A stretch of 64,000 nucleotides of DNA from Shewanella algae (GCF_009183365.2 NZ_CP068230.1:569001-633000), one strand, 5' to 3'; shown: positions 7,287-16,137, counted from the first letter of the stretch. Notes: a model not told the origin generated them from the sequence alone. A program made the numbers and translations.

Positions 7287-8534
7287 TCAGTCGCGTGTCT
7301 GACCTGTTCCATTGACCAAGAATTTCTCCGTGGTCAATGACTCCAGTCCCATGGGGCCGTAGGCATGGAGCTTAGTGGTGGCGATACCGATTTCGGCACC
7401 GAGCCCAAGCTCGCTGCCGTCGCTGAAGCGCGATGAGGCGTTGACCATCACCACAGATGCATCGACCCCTTGCTGAAACTGTTGCGCCGCTTGCTGGCTT
7501 TCGGTGCAGATCACCTCGGTATGGTGGCTGCCGAAGCGGGCGATATGCTCCATGGCATCCGCCAGTGAGTCGACCTGGCGTACGGCGATTTCCAGGCTCA
7601 GGTATTCCTGGCCGAACTCATCTTCCGTCAGCACAGTGGCCTGGTCGAAGAAGGGCGCCGCCTTCTCATCGGCATTGATCTTCACCCCCTTGTCGGCCAA
7701 GGCCTGAGCGGCGATAGGCAGCCAGACTTTGGCGATATCCTTGTGTACCAACAGGCCTTCCAGGGCATTACAGACACCGGTGCGCTGGGTCTTGCCGTTG
7801 AGCAGCAGGTTGAGCGCCTTTTCCACATCGGCATCTCTGTCGACATAGAGGTGACAAACGCCTTTAAAGTGCTGGATAACCGGGATTTTAGAGTTGTCGC
7901 TGACAAAGTTGATTAGGCCTTCGCCGCCTCTTGGGATCACCAGGTCGATGTAGTCGCGCTGCTGCAACAGTTCCAGCATCAAGGCACGGTCGGGATCCGG
8001 CACCACGGATACCAGCGCGGTCGGCAGTTTGAACTCCTGCAGCACTTTGTGCAGCACTTTGGCTATCGCCAGGCTGGAGTTAAGCGCCTCTTTACCGCCC
8101 CGCAGTATTACCGCGTTGCCCGATTTGAAACACAGCGCTGCGGCATCCGCGGTCACATTGGGGCGCGCCTCATAGATCATACAGACTACCCCGAGCGGCA
8201 CTCTGAGCTTGCTTATCTGAATACCGTTGGGGCGGCGGCCCAGCTCGCGGCGCTGACCCACGGGGTCATCCAGCTCGACTATGGTGTCAATGCCACTGGC
8301 CATGGCGGCGATCCGCTCTGGCGTCAGGGTCAGACGGTCGAGCATGGCTTCGCTGAGACCTGCGTTGCGGGCCGCAAGGAGATCTTCCTCGTTGGCCTTG
8401 AGAATATTGTCATTTTCAGCGAGAAGCGCCCGGGCCATCGCTTTCAGCACCTGATTTTTGGTTTGGGTATCTATGAGTGCCAGCTCCCTGGCCGCCTTGG
8501 CCGCTGAGCTTGCCAGTGTGGTTATCAGACTCAT
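7287..8534 (-). CDS. proA: Gamma-glutamyl phosphate reductase
   Basis: A 415-residue aldehyde-dehydrogenase-superfamily enzyme that reduces gamma-glutamyl phosphate to glutamate semialdehyde with NADPH, the second step of proline synthesis. Visible family sequences are VCMIYEARPNVTADAAALCFKSGNA (cut here to the diagnostic EARPNVT), VIPRGGEGLI, and the catalytic-cysteine region KTQRTGVCNALE. Length is normal. The start ATG at 8534 is preceded by AAAGGAGGA. It lies 46 nt downstream of proB in the same direction and is probably co-transcribed with it. Confidence 0.96.
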   Translation of the reverse strand: MSLITTLASSAAKAARELALIDTQTKNQVLKAMARALLAENDNILKANEEDLLAARNAGLSEAMLDRLTLTPERIAAMASGIDTIVELDDPVGQRRELGRRPNGIQISKLRVPLGVVCMIYEARPNVTADAAALCFKSGNAVILRGGKEALNSSLAIAKVLHKVLQEFKLPTALVSVVPDPDRALMLELLQQRDYIDLVIPRGGEGLINFVSDNSKIPVIQHFKGVCHLYVDRDADVEKALNLLLNGKTQRTGVCNALEGLLVHKDIAKVWLPIAAQALADKGVKINADEKAAPFFDQATVLTEDEFGQEYLSLEIAVRQVDSLADAMEHIARFGSHHTEVICTESQQAAQQFQQGVDASVVMVNASSRFSDGSELGLGAEIGIATTKLHAYGPMGLESLTTEKFLVNGTGQTRD

Positions 8535-8580
8535 TAGGGTCCTCCTTTGTTCGTTGCGCTACTCTGGTGGCGGGCCGCTG

Positions 8581-9723
8581 CTATTTCTCCAGTTGCGGCG
8601 TTTTACTGAGTAGGGCGATATCTTTTTCCGAGACTATGCCGCCCAGGCTGTCGGTGAAGCTGTCGGCCAGTTCAGGGTCTTCCTGCTCGGCGATAAAACT
8701 CAGCAGGCTGCTGCTGTAGTTGCTGCGGGCCTTGGCCAGACGGGTGCCGTCGTCGCTGCGCAGCAGTATGGTATCGCCGGCGGCAAAGTTGCCTTTGACC
8801 TCAAGTACTTCATTGCTGGAAAGCTCGGCGCAATTCTTGGCGCTGTCCATCACCTCATCGGCGGCGACTATCACTTCCCCTTGAGCCCTGACAGTGTGGG
8901 TCAGCCAATGCATCCGCTCCTGCAACGGAGTTTCGGATGCCCGGAACAGGGTGCCGGGATTGCGGCCCGACAACAGGGCATTAAAGCTCTCCTCTTTGAA
9001 GCCGTTGACTATATAGGTATCAATGCCGTGGGAGCTGGCCTTTTCCGCCGCTTCTATCTTGGTGCGCATACCGCCGGTACCGACATCGCTGTGACTACCG
9101 CCGGCCATGGCATAGATGGCGGCATCGATTTTATTGACCTCGGGCAGCAGCTCGGCATCGCTGTGCAGATGCGGGTTCTTGTTGTAGAGCCCATCAATAT
9201 CCGAGCAGATCACTAAGGTATCAGCGTCGGCCGCGGCTGCCACCATGGCTGACAGGTTATCGTTGTCACCCACCTTGAGTGCATCTGTGGTGACGGTATC
9301 GTTTTCGTTGAGGATCGGCAGTATGTCGTGATCCAGCAGGGTAAACACGGTTTCCCTAATCGACAGGTAACGCTCTCTGTCGCGTAGATCGCCATGGGTC
9401 AGCAGAATTTGCGCCGTGGGAAAGTCGAAAAACTTATCCCAGGTCGCCATCATCTCAGTCTGCCCGGCGGCGGCCATGGCTTTTTTCAGTACTACCTGGG
9501 CCTCAGGGCTATTGGCTTCACTGCCCGGTTTGAGCGGAAATCTGTGGGCTCCGGCGGCAATTGAGCCGGAAGAAACCAGTATGGTCTGAATGCCTTTAGC
9601 GCGGCAGCGCACAATGAATTGGGCTATGGCCAGCAGATAGCGCGAGCTACATCCCTGTCTGTCAGGGGCAATCAGGGCGCTGCCGACTTTTAAAACAATT
9701 CGTTGCCTTGGTTGCTTATTCAT
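8581..9723 (-). CDS. proB: Glutamate 5-kinase
   Basis: A 380-residue enzyme phosphorylating glutamate to gamma-glutamyl phosphate, the first and usually feedback-inhibited step of proline synthesis. It has an amino-acid-kinase domain (about residues 1-265; IVLKVGSALI at the N-terminus, VSSGSIAAGAHR, LNENDTVTTDALKVGDND, and the GTGGMRTKIEAA loop) followed by a C-terminal PUA domain (about 285-365). The ATG at 9723 has AAGGA close upstream. It precedes proA in a two-gene proBA arrangement and follows putP in the same direction, with a stem-loop at 9778-9802 between them. Confidence 0.96.
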   Translation of the reverse strand: MNKQPRQRIVLKVGSALIAPDRQGCSSRYLLAIAQFIVRCRAKGIQTILVSSGSIAAGAHRFPLKPGSEANSPEAQVVLKKAMAAAGQTEMMATWDKFFDFPTAQILLTHGDLRDRERYLSIRETVFTLLDHDILPILNENDTVTTDALKVGDNDNLSAMVAAAADADTLVICSDIDGLYNKNPHLHSDAELLPEVNKIDAAIYAMAGGSHSDVGTGGMRTKIEAAEKASSHGIDTYIVNGFKEESFNALLSGRNPGTLFRASETPLQERMHWLTHTVRAQGEVIVAADEVMDSAKNCAELSSNEVLEVKGNFAAGDTILLRSDDGTRLAKARSNYSSSLLSFIAEQEDPELADSFTDSLGGIVSEKDIALLSKTPQLEK

Positions 9724-9777
9724 AACTTCCTTAACCTGTTTGAGGTGTTACTTCGAAGCGGATTGGGGATTGAAGCT

Positions 9778-9802
9778 AGACCCGGCGTCTGCCACCGGGT
9801 CT
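9778..9802 (-). terminator. Stem-loop between putP and proB
   Basis: AGACCCGG (9778-9785) and CCGGGTCT (9795-9802) form a perfect 8-bp GC-rich stem 27 nt after the putP stop. It has no T-run, so it may be a Rho-assisted terminator or a processing hairpin. Confidence 0.45.
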
Positions 9803-9828
9803 ATAACGGGATTTGTACTATCCAGCTA

Positions 9829-11325
9829 TCAGCCGGCCTGTTGCAGCTTTTCCCGGGTAGCGTGGAAGGTCTTCTGCACTGAGTGTGAGGGATCCTGGCT
9901 AAAGTGGCTGACCAGCACTATGGCCGTGGAGCTTATGATAAAGCCGGGAACTATCTCGTAGATCACGCTGGAGAGTGTCTTGCCATCGGGCAAGACAGGC
10001 AGCAGGATCCACAGCAGCACAGTGATGGCGCCGGTGAGGATACCGGCGACGGCACCCGAGTGGGTCATCTTCGACCAGAACAGACTGAACAGCACCAGTG
10101 GCCCGAAGGCGGCACCGAAACCGGCCCAGGCGTTACTCACCAGTGACAATATGCTGCTGTCGCTGTCCAGTGCCAGTAAAGTGGCCACGGCAGCAACGGC
10201 AAACACCCCAAGGCGACCTATGTTAACCAGCTTCTTCTCGTCTATGTCCTTGTGGAACACGGCGCGGTAGACATCCTCTGTCAGCGAACTGGATGACACC
10301 AGCAGCTGTGAGGAGATGGTGCTCATGATGGCCGCCAGAATCGCCGCCAGCAGGAAGCCACTCACCAAGGGGTGGAACAGAATTTCCGAGAACAGAATAA
10401 AGATGGTTTCCGGGTCCTGCAGCCCAGGGTGGAACTTGTTGACATAGGCGACACCGATAAGGCCTGTGGCCAGGGCGCCGAGTATGGTCACCAACATCCA
10501 GCTCATGCCTATGTTGCGGGCCGTCTTGATATCTTTCACCGAACGAATTGCCATAAAGCGCACTATGATATGTGGTTGACCGAAATAACCCAGTCCCCAG
10601 GCCATGCTGGAAACAATCGCCAGCAGGCTCATTTTCTCCACAGATTCAGATAGAGGCACTATGGTGTGATTGGCCTGCGCCATCATCTCAGTGCCATTGT
10701 TGAACTCCTGAAAAGCCACTATAGGCACCATCACCAGGGCGACAAACATAATACAGCCCTGAACAAAGTCGGTCATACTGACGGCCAGAAAGCCCCCCAA
10801 TAGGGTGTAGGCCACCACCACTGAGACAGTGATCACCAGGCCAAGCTGGTAACTCAGGCCGAAGGCGGATTCAAACAGTTTGCCCCCGGCGACCAGGCCG
10901 GCAGAGGTGTAGAGAGTAAAGAAGAGTATGATCACCGCTGCAGAAATCATCCGCACCGAGCCGTTTTTCTTCTCGAAGCGCTTGCTGAAAAAGTCCGGCA
11001 GAGTCAGGGCGTCATCTGCTTCCTGGGTATAAACCCTGAGCCTGGGCGCTACCAGCAGATAGTTGAACCAAGCGCCGATAAGCAGGCCAAGCGCAATCCA
11101 GATGGTGTCGAAGCCGATAACAAACATGGCGCCCGGCAGACCCATCAGCATCCAACCACTCATATCGGAAGCGCCGGCCGACAGCGCCGTGACCTGAGGG
11201 CTGACCTGACGGCCGCCGAGAATGTAGCCCGAAATATCATCGGTAGAATTGCGATAGGCAAACAGGCCTATCGCCAGCATGACCACAAAGTAGATGGCCA
11301 AAGAGATATAACTCGAATAATCCAT
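9829..11325 (-). CDS. putP: Sodium/proline symporter PutP
   Basis: A 498-residue sodium:solute symporter of about 13 membrane segments. Family marks are the N-terminal ISGYILGGRQVSPQVTALSAGASDMSGWMLMGLPG segment (GASDMSGW is the PutP Na+/proline site region) and the ATISSQLLVSSSSLTEDVYR-like region, seen as MSTISSQLLVSSSSLTED, near residue 340. It imports proline with Na+ at the inner membrane. Upstream proB-proA make proline, so the locus combines synthesis and uptake. The ATG at 11325 has only a weak ribosome site; it begins 3 nt after the stop of a 59-codon ORF, so coupling is likely. Confidence 0.95.
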   Translation of the reverse strand: MDYSSYISLAIYFVVMLAIGLFAYRNSTDDISGYILGGRQVSPQVTALSAGASDMSGWMLMGLPGAMFVIGFDTIWIALGLLIGAWFNYLLVAPRLRVYTQEADDALTLPDFFSKRFEKKNGSVRMISAAVIILFFTLYTSAGLVAGGKLFESAFGLSYQLGLVITVSVVVAYTLLGGFLAVSMTDFVQGCIMFVALVMVPIVAFQEFNNGTEMMAQANHTIVPLSESVEKMSLLAIVSSMAWGLGYFGQPHIIVRFMAIRSVKDIKTARNIGMSWMLVTILGALATGLIGVAYVNKFHPGLQDPETIFILFSEILFHPLVSGFLLAAILAAIMSTISSQLLVSSSSLTEDVYRAVFHKDIDEKKLVNIGRLGVFAVAAVATLLALDSDSSILSLVSNAWAGFGAAFGPLVLFSLFWSKMTHSGAVAGILTGAITVLLWILLPVLPDGKTLSSVIYEIVPGFIISSTAIVLVSHFSQDPSHSVQKTFHATREKLQQAG

Positions 11326-11328
11326 AGA

Positions 11329-11508
11329 TTAGTGCCCGTTATTGCCAGTGAAGGCTTGATTGAGTTTTTGTTTGCAGAATGGGTACAGGTAGGTTGAGAG
11401 TACGAGCCAGAAACACCCTAATTGGATCAGGTGCTTGGCTTTATCTCTGAGGCTGATTTGGTAGCGTGAAAGATGACTGTCAGACTCCTGTGAGCTGTTG
11501 GCATTCAT
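11329..11508 (-). CDS. 59-aa small membrane protein upstream of putP
   Basis: An ORF of 59 codons starting at ATG 11506-11508 and ending at TAA 11329-11331. It has a strong ribosome site (AAGGAGAA, 7 nt before the start) and ends 3 nt before the putP ATG. The protein has a polar N-terminus with SSQESDSH, a basic stretch (RDKAKH), one hydrophobic segment (LIQLGCFWLVLSTYLYPF, about residues 28-45) and a short polar tail. This suggests a one-pass inner-membrane protein. It is not recognised from any named family; accessory small subunits of sodium symporters do exist (DUF4212 type), but this one is shorter and no homology is claimed. Confidence 0.65.
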   Translation of the reverse strand: MNANSSQESDSHLSRYQISLRDKAKHLIQLGCFWLVLSTYLYPFCKQKLNQAFTGNNGH

Positions 11509-12105
11509 CGTGATTCTCCTTCCTTAAGTTTCATCTGAAGTTGGGCTAGTGAAAAACCACTTGAAGGCTAACCAATCTATTGATTAGTGTTCAAATGGTT
11601 TTTGTTCGAACGATATTATTCATGTTTATCAGAAAATGATCAAGTTTATATCTGAGTGGAATACTAGGTTTTAAACTGGCTGTGGAAGGTTATTTTTATA
11701 TTAATCAGTTGGTTATTTTGTGGTTATTTTAGTTTTTTCAATTTTTAATATATTGCATACAATTATAAGGTAGGCGATAGGTTCTATATTTGAGCTATAA
11801 CAATTTTCTGATTTGGTTCTGAAATAAACCGGAAATAATTAGGGTTTAAAATTAATTTACGATAGCGTCGGCTTCTGCCAAGCGAACCACTGCAAACCCG
11901 TGTAACCCCTGGGGCAGATCTCCAATTCCAACCCGACAAACTCCTCAAAATAGCGCTTGAACTATAGGCGTTTTTATATATGATTTATCATATATCTGTT
12001 TATCCATATATTCTCCAGATTGCTGAAGGTGCTTATTTGAGTGACCAACTGAAATTGGCAGATGTATGGCAGGCCGATCATTGGCCTTAAGGAGTGGCAT
12101 TTATC
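11509..12105. other. AT-rich divergent intergenic region, putP side and arsR side
   Basis: About 600 nt with no supported gene. It must hold the promoter of the small ORF/putP unit (minus) and that of the ars operon (plus, see next entry). The first 350 nt are AT-rich, with long runs of T and A, and no other clear site was identified. Confidence 0.6.
11957..11995 (+). promoter_or_regulatory. ars promoter with overlapping ArsR-type operator
   Basis: A -35 TTGAAC (11957-11962), 16-nt spacer and -10 TATGAT (11979-11984) form a promoter pointing to arsR. The -10 lies inside a perfect palindrome, ATATATGAT / ATCATATAT with 2-nt spacer (11976-11995). ArsR repressors bind AT-rich palindromes over such promoters, so this is the likely operator. 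Confidence 0.65.
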
Positions 12106-12441
12106 ATGGAACTAACCATTTTTTTCAAAGCCTTGGCCGATGAAACCCGGCTGCGCAGTCTGCTGTTGATCCTGCAGCAGGGAGAGCTTTGTGTCTGCGA
12201 GTTGACTGAGGCCCTGGCCTTGAGTCAACCGAAGATCTCCCGTCATTTGGCGCAGCTGCGAACTCAGGGGCTGCTGCAGGACAGACGCCGGGGCCAATGG
12301 GTGTTTTATCGTCTCAGCCCCGAGCTGGCACCCTGGTGCGAGCAGTTGCTGCGGGACACACTGACGGCCAACCCGGGCTTTATTGCTAATGAGCTGACTC
12401 GGCTGGAGGCCATGGCCTCGAGGCCGCAAGCTTGCTGTTGA
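12106..12441 (+). CDS. arsR: Arsenite-responsive ArsR/SmtB-family repressor
   Basis: A 111-residue winged-helix protein. The N-terminus FFKALADETRLRSLLLIL is the ArsR family opening, and the arsenite-binding motif ELCVCEL is present with Cys29 and Cys31; the C-terminus also ends in a CC pair that could be a third ligand. The recognition helix region is SQPKISRHLAQLR. The ATG at 12106 is 11 nt from AAGGAG at 12089-12094; a GTG at 12094 overlaps that site. It heads a four-gene operon with acr3, a GAPDH and arsJ, and should release the operon when arsenite is bound. Confidence 0.93.
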   Translation: MELTIFFKALADETRLRSLLLILQQGELCVCELTEALALSQPKISRHLAQLRTQGLLQDRRRGQWVFYRLSPELAPWCEQLLRDTLTANPGFIANELTRLEAMASRPQACC

Positions 12442-12506
12442 ATCCGGCCGGGATCTATCACTTGAGCACCGGAAGTTAACCGCCGGGGGACCGGAGAGGG
12501 GGATGT

Positions 12507-13541
12507 ATGGGAACTTTTGAACGTTGGCTCAGCCTGTGGGTAGGGCTGTGTATTTTAGCTGGGATAGCGCTGGGTTATCTGGCGCCTAATGTATTTGCCG
12601 CGGTGGCGGCGCTGGAATACGCCCATGTCAATCTGGTGATCGCCGTGCTTATCTGGGTGATGATCTATCCCATGATGGTGCAAATTGACTTTTCCGCTAT
12701 CAAGGATGTTGGCCGAAATCCCAAGGGATTGCTGCTGACGCTGGTGATCAACTGGTTGGTGAAGCCTTTTACCATGGCGCTGCTCGGCTGGCTCTTTTTC
12801 CGTTTTCTGTTTGCCCCTTGGGTAGAGCCGCAAACAGCGCAGGAGTATATCGCCGGGATGATCCTTCTCGGAGTCGCTCCTTGTACCGCCATGGTGTTTG
12901 TTTGGAGTCAACTGACCCGGGGCGATGCCAACTACACTCTGGTGCAGGTATCGGTCAATGATGTGATCATGATTTTTGCCTTTGCACCACTGTCGGCACT
13001 GCTGCTGGGGGTGAGCGATATTCAGGTACCATGGGAAACCTTGATTCTGTCTGTGGCTTTGTATGTGTTGCTGCCTCTATTGGCGGGGATCTGGACCCGC
13101 AAACACCTCAATAGCCGGCCAGAGGCGATTACGGCCTTGCTGTCCAGACTCAAGCCCTGGTCGATATTGGGGCTGCTGCTGACTGTGGTATTGCTGTTTG
13201 CATTGCAAGCCGAAACCATAGTGGCCCAGCCACAAAATATTGTGCTGATAGCCATTCCACTGTTACTGCAGACTTACGGTATTTTCCTGCTGACCTGGTG
13301 GTTGGCGAAGCGTTTGCGCCTGCCCCACAACATAGCCGCTCCGGCCTGCATGATAGGGGCATCCAACTTTTTCGAACTGGCGGTTGCCGTGGCTATCTCC
13401 CTCTTTGGTCTGCACTCGGGAGCGGCGCTGGCCACAGTCGTCGGGGTACTGGTGGAAGTGCCTGTGATGCTATCCCTGGTGGCGTTTGCCAATCGCCGCC
13501 GCGGTAACTGGCCAGCGGCCAATAAATTAACGGAGAACTGA
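12507..13541 (+). CDS. acr3: ACR3-family arsenite efflux permease
   Basis: A 344-residue membrane protein with about ten segments, of the bile acid/Na+ symporter-like ACR3 family that exports arsenite. Diagnostic sequences are VMIYPMMVQIDFSAIKDV, NWLVKPFTMA, and GVAPCTAMVFVWSQLTRGDANYTLVQVSVND (only the APCTAMVF core is cited as the functional Cys region). A ribosome site GGAGAGGGG lies before ATG 12507. It is between arsR and the GAPDH gene, with only one base between its stop and the GAPDH start, which supports one operon. Confidence 0.95.
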   Translation: MGTFERWLSLWVGLCILAGIALGYLAPNVFAAVAALEYAHVNLVIAVLIWVMIYPMMVQIDFSAIKDVGRNPKGLLLTLVINWLVKPFTMALLGWLFFRFLFAPWVEPQTAQEYIAGMILLGVAPCTAMVFVWSQLTRGDANYTLVQVSVNDVIMIFAFAPLSALLLGVSDIQVPWETLILSVALYVLLPLLAGIWTRKHLNSRPEAITALLSRLKPWSILGLLLTVVLLFALQAETIVAQPQNIVLIAIPLLLQTYGIFLLTWWLAKRLRLPHNIAAPACMIGASNFFELAVAVAISLFGLHSGAALATVVGVLVEVPVMLSLVAFANRRRGNWPAANKLTEN

Positions 13542-13542
13542 G

Positions 13543-14556
13543 ATGACAATAAAGGTGGGAATTAACGGCTTTGGCCGCATGGGACGGCTGGCCTTGAGGG
13601 CTGCCTGGGATTGGCCGGAACTCGAATTTGTGCAGATCAACGACCCTGCCGGCGATGCCGCCACCCTGGCGCACCTGTTGGAGTTTGACTCGGTTCATGG
13701 CCGTTGGTCGCACCCAGTCGAGCATGAGGGCAGTACCATAGTTATAGCCGGGCGGCGGATAGCGACCAGTCGCAATCAGGCCATTGCAGACAGCGATTGG
13801 TCTCAATGCGATCTGGTGATTGAGGCCTCGGGCAAGATGAAAACCAAGGCGCTGCTGCAGGCCTATCTTGATCAAGGGGTCAAACGAGTGGTGGTGACAG
13901 CGCCTGTGAAAGAGGACGGCGTCGCCAATCTGGTGATGGGGGTGAATCATCAGTGTTACGACCCGGCCAGGCATCCGATAGTAACAGCCGCATCCTGTAC
14001 CACTAATTGTCTGGCGCCTGTGGTCAAGGTCATCCATGAGAACTTCGGTATTCGTCATGGCTCCATGACCACAATTCACGACATCACCAATACCCAGACC
14101 ATATTGGATGCGCCCCATAAGGATCTGCGCCGTGCCCGCTCCTGTGGCCAGAGCCTGATCCCGACCACCACAGGCAGTGCCACCGCCATTACCCATATCT
14201 TCCCTGAGCTGAAAGGCCGCCTCAACGGCCATGCGGTCAGGGTGCCACTGGCCAACGCCTCGCTGACCGACTGTGTGTTTGAACTGGAGCAAACAGTGAC
14301 AGAGCAACAGGTCAACGACTTGCTGCAACAGGCGGCCGAGACTGAGCTCAAGGGCATTCTCGGCTTCGAGTCGCGGCCGCTGGTGTCGGTGGACTACAAG
14401 ACAGATCCCCGCTCCTGCATAGTGGATGGGCTGTCTACCATGGTGATCAACGGCACTCAGCTCAAACTCTACTGTTGGTATGACAACGAATGGGGCTATG
14501 CCAATCGCACCGCCGAATTGGCTCTGATGGTAGGCCGTTTGGACCGGGATGCCTGA
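13543..14556 (+). CDS. Glyceraldehyde-3-phosphate dehydrogenase of the ArsJ arsenate pathway
   Basis: A 337-residue GAPDH with the NAD-binding start VGINGFGRMGRL and the catalytic SCTTNC (Cys152). The gene sits between acr3 and arsJ. In the ArsJ system described in Pseudomonas aeruginosa, such a GAPDH uses arsenate in place of phosphate to make 1-arseno-3-phosphoglycerate, which ArsJ then exports, so arsenate is removed without reduction. The ribosome site overlaps the acr3 end (GGAGAACTGAG). It is probably an accessory enzyme rather than the housekeeping glycolytic one. The function is from gene context; the fold and active site are visible in the sequence. Confidence 0.9.
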   Translation: MTIKVGINGFGRMGRLALRAAWDWPELEFVQINDPAGDAATLAHLLEFDSVHGRWSHPVEHEGSTIVIAGRRIATSRNQAIADSDWSQCDLVIEASGKMKTKALLQAYLDQGVKRVVVTAPVKEDGVANLVMGVNHQCYDPARHPIVTAASCTTNCLAPVVKVIHENFGIRHGSMTTIHDITNTQTILDAPHKDLRRARSCGQSLIPTTTGSATAITHIFPELKGRLNGHAVRVPLANASLTDCVFELEQTVTEQQVNDLLQQAAETELKGILGFESRPLVSVDYKTDPRSCIVDGLSTMVINGTQLKLYCWYDNEWGYANRTAELALMVGRLDRDA

Positions 14557-14567
14557 AGGACAACACC

Positions 14568-15812
14568 ATGGCTGAAATGAGTCCGGCGCTGCGCCAATAT
14601 CTGCTGATCACCGGCAACTACTGGGCCTTTACCCTGACAGATGGTGCGCTACGCATGCTGGTGGTGCTCTATTTCTATCAGTTGGGTTACGGTGCGCTGG
14701 CCATTGCCATGCTGTTTCTCTTCTATGAGTTTTTCGGTGTGGTAACCAATCTGTTGGGCGGCTGGCTTGGCGCCCGTTTGGGGCTCAACCGCACCATGAA
14801 TATCGGCCTTGGGCTGCAGATAGTGGCGCTGGCCATGCTGTTGGTGCCTCAGGCCTGGCTGACCATTCCCTGGGTAATGGCGGCCCAGGCGCTGTCGGGG
14901 ATAGCCAAAGATCTCAACAAGATGAGTGCCAAGAGTGCCATCAAGACTCTGGTACCCAAGGATGCGGCTCAGGCGGGACAGACCCTGTATCGCTATGTGG
15001 CGTTGCTGACCGGTTCCAAGAACGCCCTCAAAGGAATAGGTTTCTTCCTCGGCGGCGCCCTGCTTAGCCTGCTGGGATTTGCCGGTGCCATTGCCACCAT
15101 GGCCGCTGTTTTGACCTTGGTGTGGCTGAGCTCGCTGCTGTTTCTCAAGGCGGAACTGGGCCTGGCCAAGAATAAGCCCAAGTTCAGTGAGCTGTTTTCC
15201 AAAAGCCGGGCAGTGAATATTCTCTCTGCGGCCAGGCTGTTTCTGTTTGCTGCCAGGGATGTTTGGTTTGTGGTGGCCTTGCCTGTGTATCTGGCCAGCC
15301 AATTTGGCTGGGATCACTGGCAGGTGGGGGGCTTTCTGGCCGGCTGGATTATCGCCTACGGCTTGGTGCAGGCCCTGGCACCCAGGCTGACCGCCAGTAC
15401 TGACGGCAAGACAGTCGGCAAGCATAAAGGCTCGGCCTTGCCGGAACGGGCGGCGGCGCTCTTCTGGTGCGGCCTGCTCACTCTGGTGCCCGCGCTTATC
15501 GCCCTTGGGCTTGGCAGCCAATACTCCCATGTCTGGCTGATCGGCGGCCTGTTGCTGTTCGGCGCCTTGTTTGCGGTGAACTCTTCGCTGCACAGTTTTC
15601 TGATTGTCAGTTATGCCCGTGAGGATGGGGTATCCCTGGATGTGGGGTTCTACTATATGGCCAACGCCGCCGGGCGCTTGCTGGGCACAGTGCTTTCCGG
15701 CGCGCTGTTTCAGTGGTGGGGGCTGGAGGCTTGTCTGTGGGTTTCCAGCGCCATGTTACTGCTGACATTGGTTATCTCCCGTGGTCTGCCGGAAGAGCAT
15801 GAGGCGCAATGA
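14568..15812 (+). CDS. arsJ: ArsJ, MFS efflux transporter for 1-arseno-3-phosphoglycerate
   Basis: A 414-residue major facilitator protein with about 12 membrane segments. The N-terminus (MSPALRQYLLITGNYWAFT and LTDGALRMLVVLYFYQLGY) is the recognised ArsJ signature. The ATG at 14568 has GAAGGA 7 nt upstream; an in-frame ATG at 14490 lies inside the GAPDH gene and is not used. It is the last gene of the arsR-acr3-GAPDH-arsJ operon. It should export the arseno-phosphoglycerate that the neighbouring GAPDH makes. Confidence 0.92.
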   Translation: MAEMSPALRQYLLITGNYWAFTLTDGALRMLVVLYFYQLGYGALAIAMLFLFYEFFGVVTNLLGGWLGARLGLNRTMNIGLGLQIVALAMLLVPQAWLTIPWVMAAQALSGIAKDLNKMSAKSAIKTLVPKDAAQAGQTLYRYVALLTGSKNALKGIGFFLGGALLSLLGFAGAIATMAAVLTLVWLSSLLFLKAELGLAKNKPKFSELFSKSRAVNILSAARLFLFAARDVWFVVALPVYLASQFGWDHWQVGGFLAGWIIAYGLVQALAPRLTASTDGKTVGKHKGSALPERAAALFWCGLLTLVPALIALGLGSQYSHVWLIGGLLLFGALFAVNSSLHSFLIVSYAREDGVSLDVGFYYMANAAGRLLGTVLSGALFQWWGLEACLWVSSAMLLLTLVISRGLPEEHEAQ

Positions 15813-15869
15813 TCCACTGCAAAATTAGACTATAAGGGAGTGTCACTTTTTTCCATAAGGGCATAGGCT

Positions 15870-16137
15870 TAGGGAAGGTGCGAACAAGTCCCATGCGTGC
15901 TCTGCGTTGGCTTACAGGCCTGTATGCAAGGCGTGGTTCGCAGCAAATGGCTAGTCCTTTACAAGAAGCACAACATAGCAGACAGGTTTGTAAGCAACGC
16001 CCTTCGGGGCTTTCACAGCAACCGGCTCTCTGCGTTATCCGACTTCGACAGGCCCCGGCATGCCTTCAGTCAGATGCCTTGAACGCCAATTGCTGTGCAA
16101 GCCAGAGTGCCACGAGGACTTATTCGCACCTTCCTTA
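15870..16137. mobile_element. MITE-like element with 21-bp terminal inverted repeats
   Basis: The left end TAGGGAAGGTGCGAACAAGTC (15870-15890, 21 nt; core GGAAGGTGCGAA) and the right end (16117-16137) are inverted repeats identical at 19 of 21 positions. The interval is 268 nt with no transposase and no plausible gene. A TTA flanks both sides (15869-15871 and 16134-16136), which may be a target duplication, though the exact boundary is unclear. It separates arsJ from the next gene. The ends look like those of a transposon that is moved in trans, but the family was not identified. Confidence 0.65.

Noticed and set aside
13393..14328. 311-codon open frame on the minus strand inside acr3 and GAPDH
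   Set aside because: It is antisense to two clear genes, has no family motifs and no ribosome site; it arises from codon bias of the real genes.
14649..15593. 314-codon minus-strand open frame inside arsJ
   Set aside because: Gln/His-rich shadow of a Leu-rich membrane protein; no motif, no start signal.
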